64,000 nt of DNA from DATAWK01 sp036267255 (GTDB taxonomy: Bacteria; Acidobacteriota; Terriglobia; Terriglobales; Acidobacteriaceae): positions 62,001-126,000 of the forward strand of contig DATAWK010000029.1 in NCBI GenBank assembly GCA_036267255.1. Reading direction: 5' to 3'. How positions within the stretch are numbered: the first letter of the stretch is position 1; each line of letters opens with the position of its first letter. Both the position numbers and the translations under genes were made by a program. Below, in pieces: positions 61,593 to 64,000 of this stretch. The notes under the pieces are model-generated. The model saw nothing but the letters and a program-made list of their open reading frames with translations, had not been told where the DNA came from and ran no database searches.

Positions 61593-63212
61593 ATGCAAAA
61601 GTTAGCTGCAACGTCTCTTGCCGCGTTGCTTGTGGTTGGTCAGCTTGCCTGTCCTATTGCGTCTCGTGCGCAGGAAGATGGCGCAAGGACTGCAACGCCG
61701 ATCAAGCATGTCGTCGTTATCTTCGGGGAGAACATCTCCTTCGATCACTATTTTGGAACCTACCCGTACGCCGTCAATACTCCGAGAGAGCCCCGCTTCG
61801 TTGCTGCGCCGGGCACCCCAAGTGTCAATGGTTTCACCGATGCGCTTCTTTATAGCAATCCGAATTTTCTGAACACAACAGGCAATGCCGCCGGAGCGAT
61901 GAATCCGTTCCGCCTGGATCGTTCCCAGGCCTCTACTGCAGACCAGGACCATGACTACACGCCGGAACAGGAAGCCTTCCACGCCGGACTGATGGATTCG
62001 TTCCCGGAGTACACCGGAACGCCTGGCCCTCCGCCAAACGGCCAAACAACCAATGGGCTGGTGATGGGGTATTACGATGGCAACACCGTGACGGCCCTGT
62101 GGAACTATGCTCAACGGTATGCGCTGAATGACAATTCCTTTGGCACGACCTTTGGACCTTCCTCGCCGGGTGCGATCAACCTGATCTCTGGACAGACCAA
62201 CGGTGTCTCGGATGCCATCAATGCCGGTGGCGATGTGATTGACGGCGGGGACGGAACATCCACGCTTATCAGCGATGCCGATCCAGTTGGGGATGTGTGT
62301 TCGACCACAACCGGAGCACAGGTGCACATGAGCGGCCAGAACATCGGCGATCTTTTGAATGCTCGCGGCGTAACGTGGGGATGGTTTGAAGGTGGATTTG
62401 ACCTGACCACGACCAACTCCAATGGCACGACAGGCTGCAGTCGCTCGACTCTATCGACCATAACCAATACGACAAAAGCTGACTACATTCCACACCACGA
62501 ACCCTTCCAGTACTACACATCCACTGAGAACCTGAAACACGTGCGGCCAACATCCACGCGGATGATTGGACATGCGGGCGATGCGGCAAACCATCAGTAC
62601 GATATCAACGATTTCTATGCGGCGGTCAGAGCGGGCAACATGCCGGCTGTCAGCTTCCTGAAGGCTCCGGGATATCAGGATGCGCACGCTGGATACTCAG
62701 ACCCAATCGACGAACAGGCATTTGTTGTGCAGGTCATTAACTTCCTGCAGCAACAGTCGCAGTGGTCTTCCACAGCCGTCGTCATCAACTACGATGATTC
62801 CGACGGCTGGTATGACCATCAGATTGGGCCGATCGTGAACCAGTCCACAACGCCTTCGGATATGTTGAGCGGAAACGGACAGTGCGGTGCAGGTACCAAT
62901 ACTTCGCTGGCTGGTCCGGATACACTCCACGCGCAGGGACGTTGCGGCTACGGTCCTCGTATTCCCATGATGGTGATCTCACCGTATGCCCGGCAGAATT
63001 TTGTCGATCACACGGTGACGGATCAGACTTCCATCATTCGGTTTATTGAAGACAACTGGCTGGGCGGACAGCGTATCGGTAATGGATCCTTTGACGCCAT
63101 TGCTGGATCGTTGAACAACATGTTCAATTTCAACCAGGCACCGAATCGCGGAACGTATATCCTGAATCCGTCTTCCGGGGAAGTTGTCACCAATACCCGC
63201 GGTTACTGGTAG
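61593..63212 (+). CDS. Secreted phospholipase C/acid phosphatase-like phosphoesterase
   Basis: 539 residues from the ATG at 61593, preceded by GGAGGAAG; the frame is open to 61326 but the signal peptide (ATSLAALLVVGQLACPIASRA) marks this start. The alkaline-phosphatase/PLC superfamily motifs are KHVVVIFGENISFDHYFGTYP near the N-terminus (metal and catalytic region), FGPSSPGAINLISGQT, and NYDDSDGWYDH with GPRIPMMVISPYA near the C-terminus. It would hydrolyse phosphate esters such as phospholipids outside the cytoplasm. A terminator follows. Confidence 0.9.
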   Translation: MQKLAATSLAALLVVGQLACPIASRAQEDGARTATPIKHVVVIFGENISFDHYFGTYPYAVNTPREPRFVAAPGTPSVNGFTDALLYSNPNFLNTTGNAAGAMNPFRLDRSQASTADQDHDYTPEQEAFHAGLMDSFPEYTGTPGPPPNGQTTNGLVMGYYDGNTVTALWNYAQRYALNDNSFGTTFGPSSPGAINLISGQTNGVSDAINAGGDVIDGGDGTSTLISDADPVGDVCSTTTGAQVHMSGQNIGDLLNARGVTWGWFEGGFDLTTTNSNGTTGCSRSTLSTITNTTKADYIPHHEPFQYYTSTENLKHVRPTSTRMIGHAGDAANHQYDINDFYAAVRAGNMPAVSFLKAPGYQDAHAGYSDPIDEQAFVVQVINFLQQQSQWSSTAVVINYDDSDGWYDHQIGPIVNQSTTPSDMLSGNGQCGAGTNTSLAGPDTLHAQGRCGYGPRIPMMVISPYARQNFVDHTVTDQTSIIRFIEDNWLGGQRIGNGSFDAIAGSLNNMFNFNQAPNRGTYILNPSSGEVVTNTRGYW

Positions 63213-63248
63213 AAATTACAAATAAGAACCAAAAACCATAGAACGACG

Positions 63249-63284
63249 CGGGAGCGGTGGCTTTCGGCCGCCGCTCCCGATTTT
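63249..63284 (+). terminator. Rho-independent terminator after the phosphoesterase gene
   Basis: CGGGAGCGGTGGC (63249-63261) pairs with GCCGCCGCTCCCG (63267-63279), with one G-T pair and a TTTCG loop, then ATTTT. Confidence 0.88.
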
Positions 63285-63313
63285 CCATCCTGCATACGAA
63301 GAGGCGCACAGCT

Positions 63314-64000
63314 CTGATTACAAGACGTAATTTTCTGAAACATAGCAGCTTTGCACTGGCCAGCATTGCTTTAAAAACCCCGCAAAGTGGAGCAGCGGTT
63401 GCTCCTGTGCTCGATCCGAGTACCCTCACGCCTTTTGTCGATGCGCTGCCAGTTCCATCGCGAGCGCAGGCTCTTGGGATGCGGCCCCATCCAGAGAACC
63501 CCAAATTGCAAATTCCCTATTACGACATGGCCATACGCGAAATGCAGGTGAAGGTGCACCGTGACCTGCCTGGTACGCGCATGTGGACGGTAGGTGGAGG
63601 CTTCCCCGGTGCAACGCTGGAGACGAAAAGCGGCGACGGCTTGCTGGTGGACTGGAGCAATGAGCTCCCCGCCAAACACTTTCTGCCGATTGATTACACG
63701 TTGCACGGCGCAGAACGAAGCATGCCGGAGGTACGGAGCGTTATCCACCTGCATGGTGGCAGAACTCCAGCAGTAAGCGATGGTTATCCGGAGGATTGGG
63801 TGGTCCCCGGCAAGAAGCAGGCTTGTTTTTACCCTGCGCAGCAGGACGCGGCATTGCTCTTTTATCACGACCATACGATGGGCATTAACCGCCTGAACAC
63901 CTACGCCGGCATGCAGGGACTCTTTCTGGTGCGAGACGATGCGGAAGACCAATTGAACCTGCCGAAAGGGAAGTACGAAATACCGCTGGTGATTTGCGAT
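63314..64000 (+). CDS. Multicopper oxidase, N-terminal part (Tat-exported)
   Basis: About 229 codons in frame to the window edge; the gene continues beyond it. The N-terminus TRRNFLKHSSFALASIAL is a twin-arginine signal. The first copper motifs are HLHGG (about residue 145) and FYHDHTMGINR, as in CotA laccase/bilirubin-oxidase type enzymes, which oxidise phenols, metals or tetrapyrroles and reduce O2 to water. No ATG or TTG is in place; the frame opens at CTG 63314 or ATT 63317, or further up at GTG 63257 inside the terminator stem. So the start is uncertain. Confidence 0.85.
   Translation, partial: MITRRNFLKHSSFALASIALKTPQSGAAVAPVLDPSTLTPFVDALPVPSRAQALGMRPHPENPKLQIPYYDMAIREMQVKVHRDLPGTRMWTVGGGFPGATLETKSGDGLLVDWSNELPAKHFLPIDYTLHGAERSMPEVRSVIHLHGGRTPAVSDGYPEDWVVPGKKQACFYPAQQDAALLFYHDHTMGINRLNTYAGMQGLFLVRDDAEDQLNLPKGKYEIPLVICD

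Noticed and set aside
1..64000. CRISPR arrays, insertion sequences, integrases or phage modules
   Set aside because: No regularly spaced repeats, transposase or integrase motifs, or long terminal inverted repeats were found on reading both strands.

Overview
The window looks like a chromosomal segment of an Acidobacteriota bacterium, most likely class Terriglobia (Acidobacteriaceae: the Terriglobus / Granulicella / Edaphobacter type). This is inferred from a moderately GC-rich genome, a large Oar-like TonB-dependent receptor with an N-terminal carboxypeptidase-regulatory domain, secreted CotH/Ig-like and GH3 proteins, several small conserved proteins I associate with this phylum, and an rpoN-type NtrYX pair. 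No IS element, integrase, phage gene or CRISPR array was seen, and about 60 protein genes and three tRNAs are recognisable. Gene density is ordinary; the longest empty stretch is about 1 kb (57846-58845). Layout. 1-3161 (minus): cell-shape operon mreB-mreC-mreD-mrdA, with mrdA cut by the window edge. 3390-6104 (plus): an aldehyde dehydrogenase and alanine dehydrogenase, closed by a terminator. 6263-9915 (plus): an NtrY-like kinase and an NtrX/NtrC-like regulator overlapping by 4 bp, the latter with a non-canonical GAFTGA loop. 9919-15182: housekeeping genes (era, apt, acylphosphatase, an isoprenylcysteine-methyltransferase-like membrane protein, efp) mixed with secreted hypotheticals. 15321-18561 (minus): trpE-trpG followed by a secreted FecR-like protein. 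18688-25600: a membrane methyltransferase-like protein, glutamate dehydrogenase with a long leader and a terminator, small conserved proteins, an MDR oxidoreductase, an SDR, a beta-hydroxyacid dehydrogenase and a YncE-like propeller, then tRNA-Ala. 26916-34152: a carbohydrate-linked cluster (FAH-fold hydrolase/dehydratase, secreted GH3 glycosidase with PA14, a degenerate M24 peptidase homologue, a LacI regulator, an ornithine-cyclodeaminase-like enzyme) with a LacI-type operator candidate in the divergent FAH/GH3 gap. 34280-35721: moaA behind a candidate molybdenum-cofactor riboswitch. 35876-43716: a GAF-GGDEF cyclase, secreted proteins, a TonB receptor, and a CotH-family lipoprotein interrupted by an in-frame amber codon. 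The most distinctive block is 43733-49332 (minus). It encodes a small membrane protein, a single polypeptide joining CcoN, CcoO and two further cytochrome c domains (a cbb3-type oxidase in one chain), another small membrane protein, a Tat-exported DsrE-like protein, an orphan periplasmic binding protein, and a TsdA-like di-haem cytochrome c with the characteristic cysteine between its haem motifs. I read it as a candidate self-contained thiosulfate (or other reduced-sulfur) oxidation branch ending at O2; the parts are visible in the sequence, the pathway is inference. 49501-53491 (minus) is an electron-transfer-flavoprotein route to quinone (etfB, a small membrane protein, etfA, ETF-quinone oxidoreductase). 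53593-64000 holds an SGNH esterase, a zinc alcohol dehydrogenase, small conserved proteins, YbjQ, a peroxiredoxin with a leader hairpin, a lone receiver protein, an ABC ATPase, tRNA-Gly and tRNA-Cys, a secreted phospholipase-C-like phosphoesterase and the start of a Tat-exported multicopper oxidase that runs off the end.
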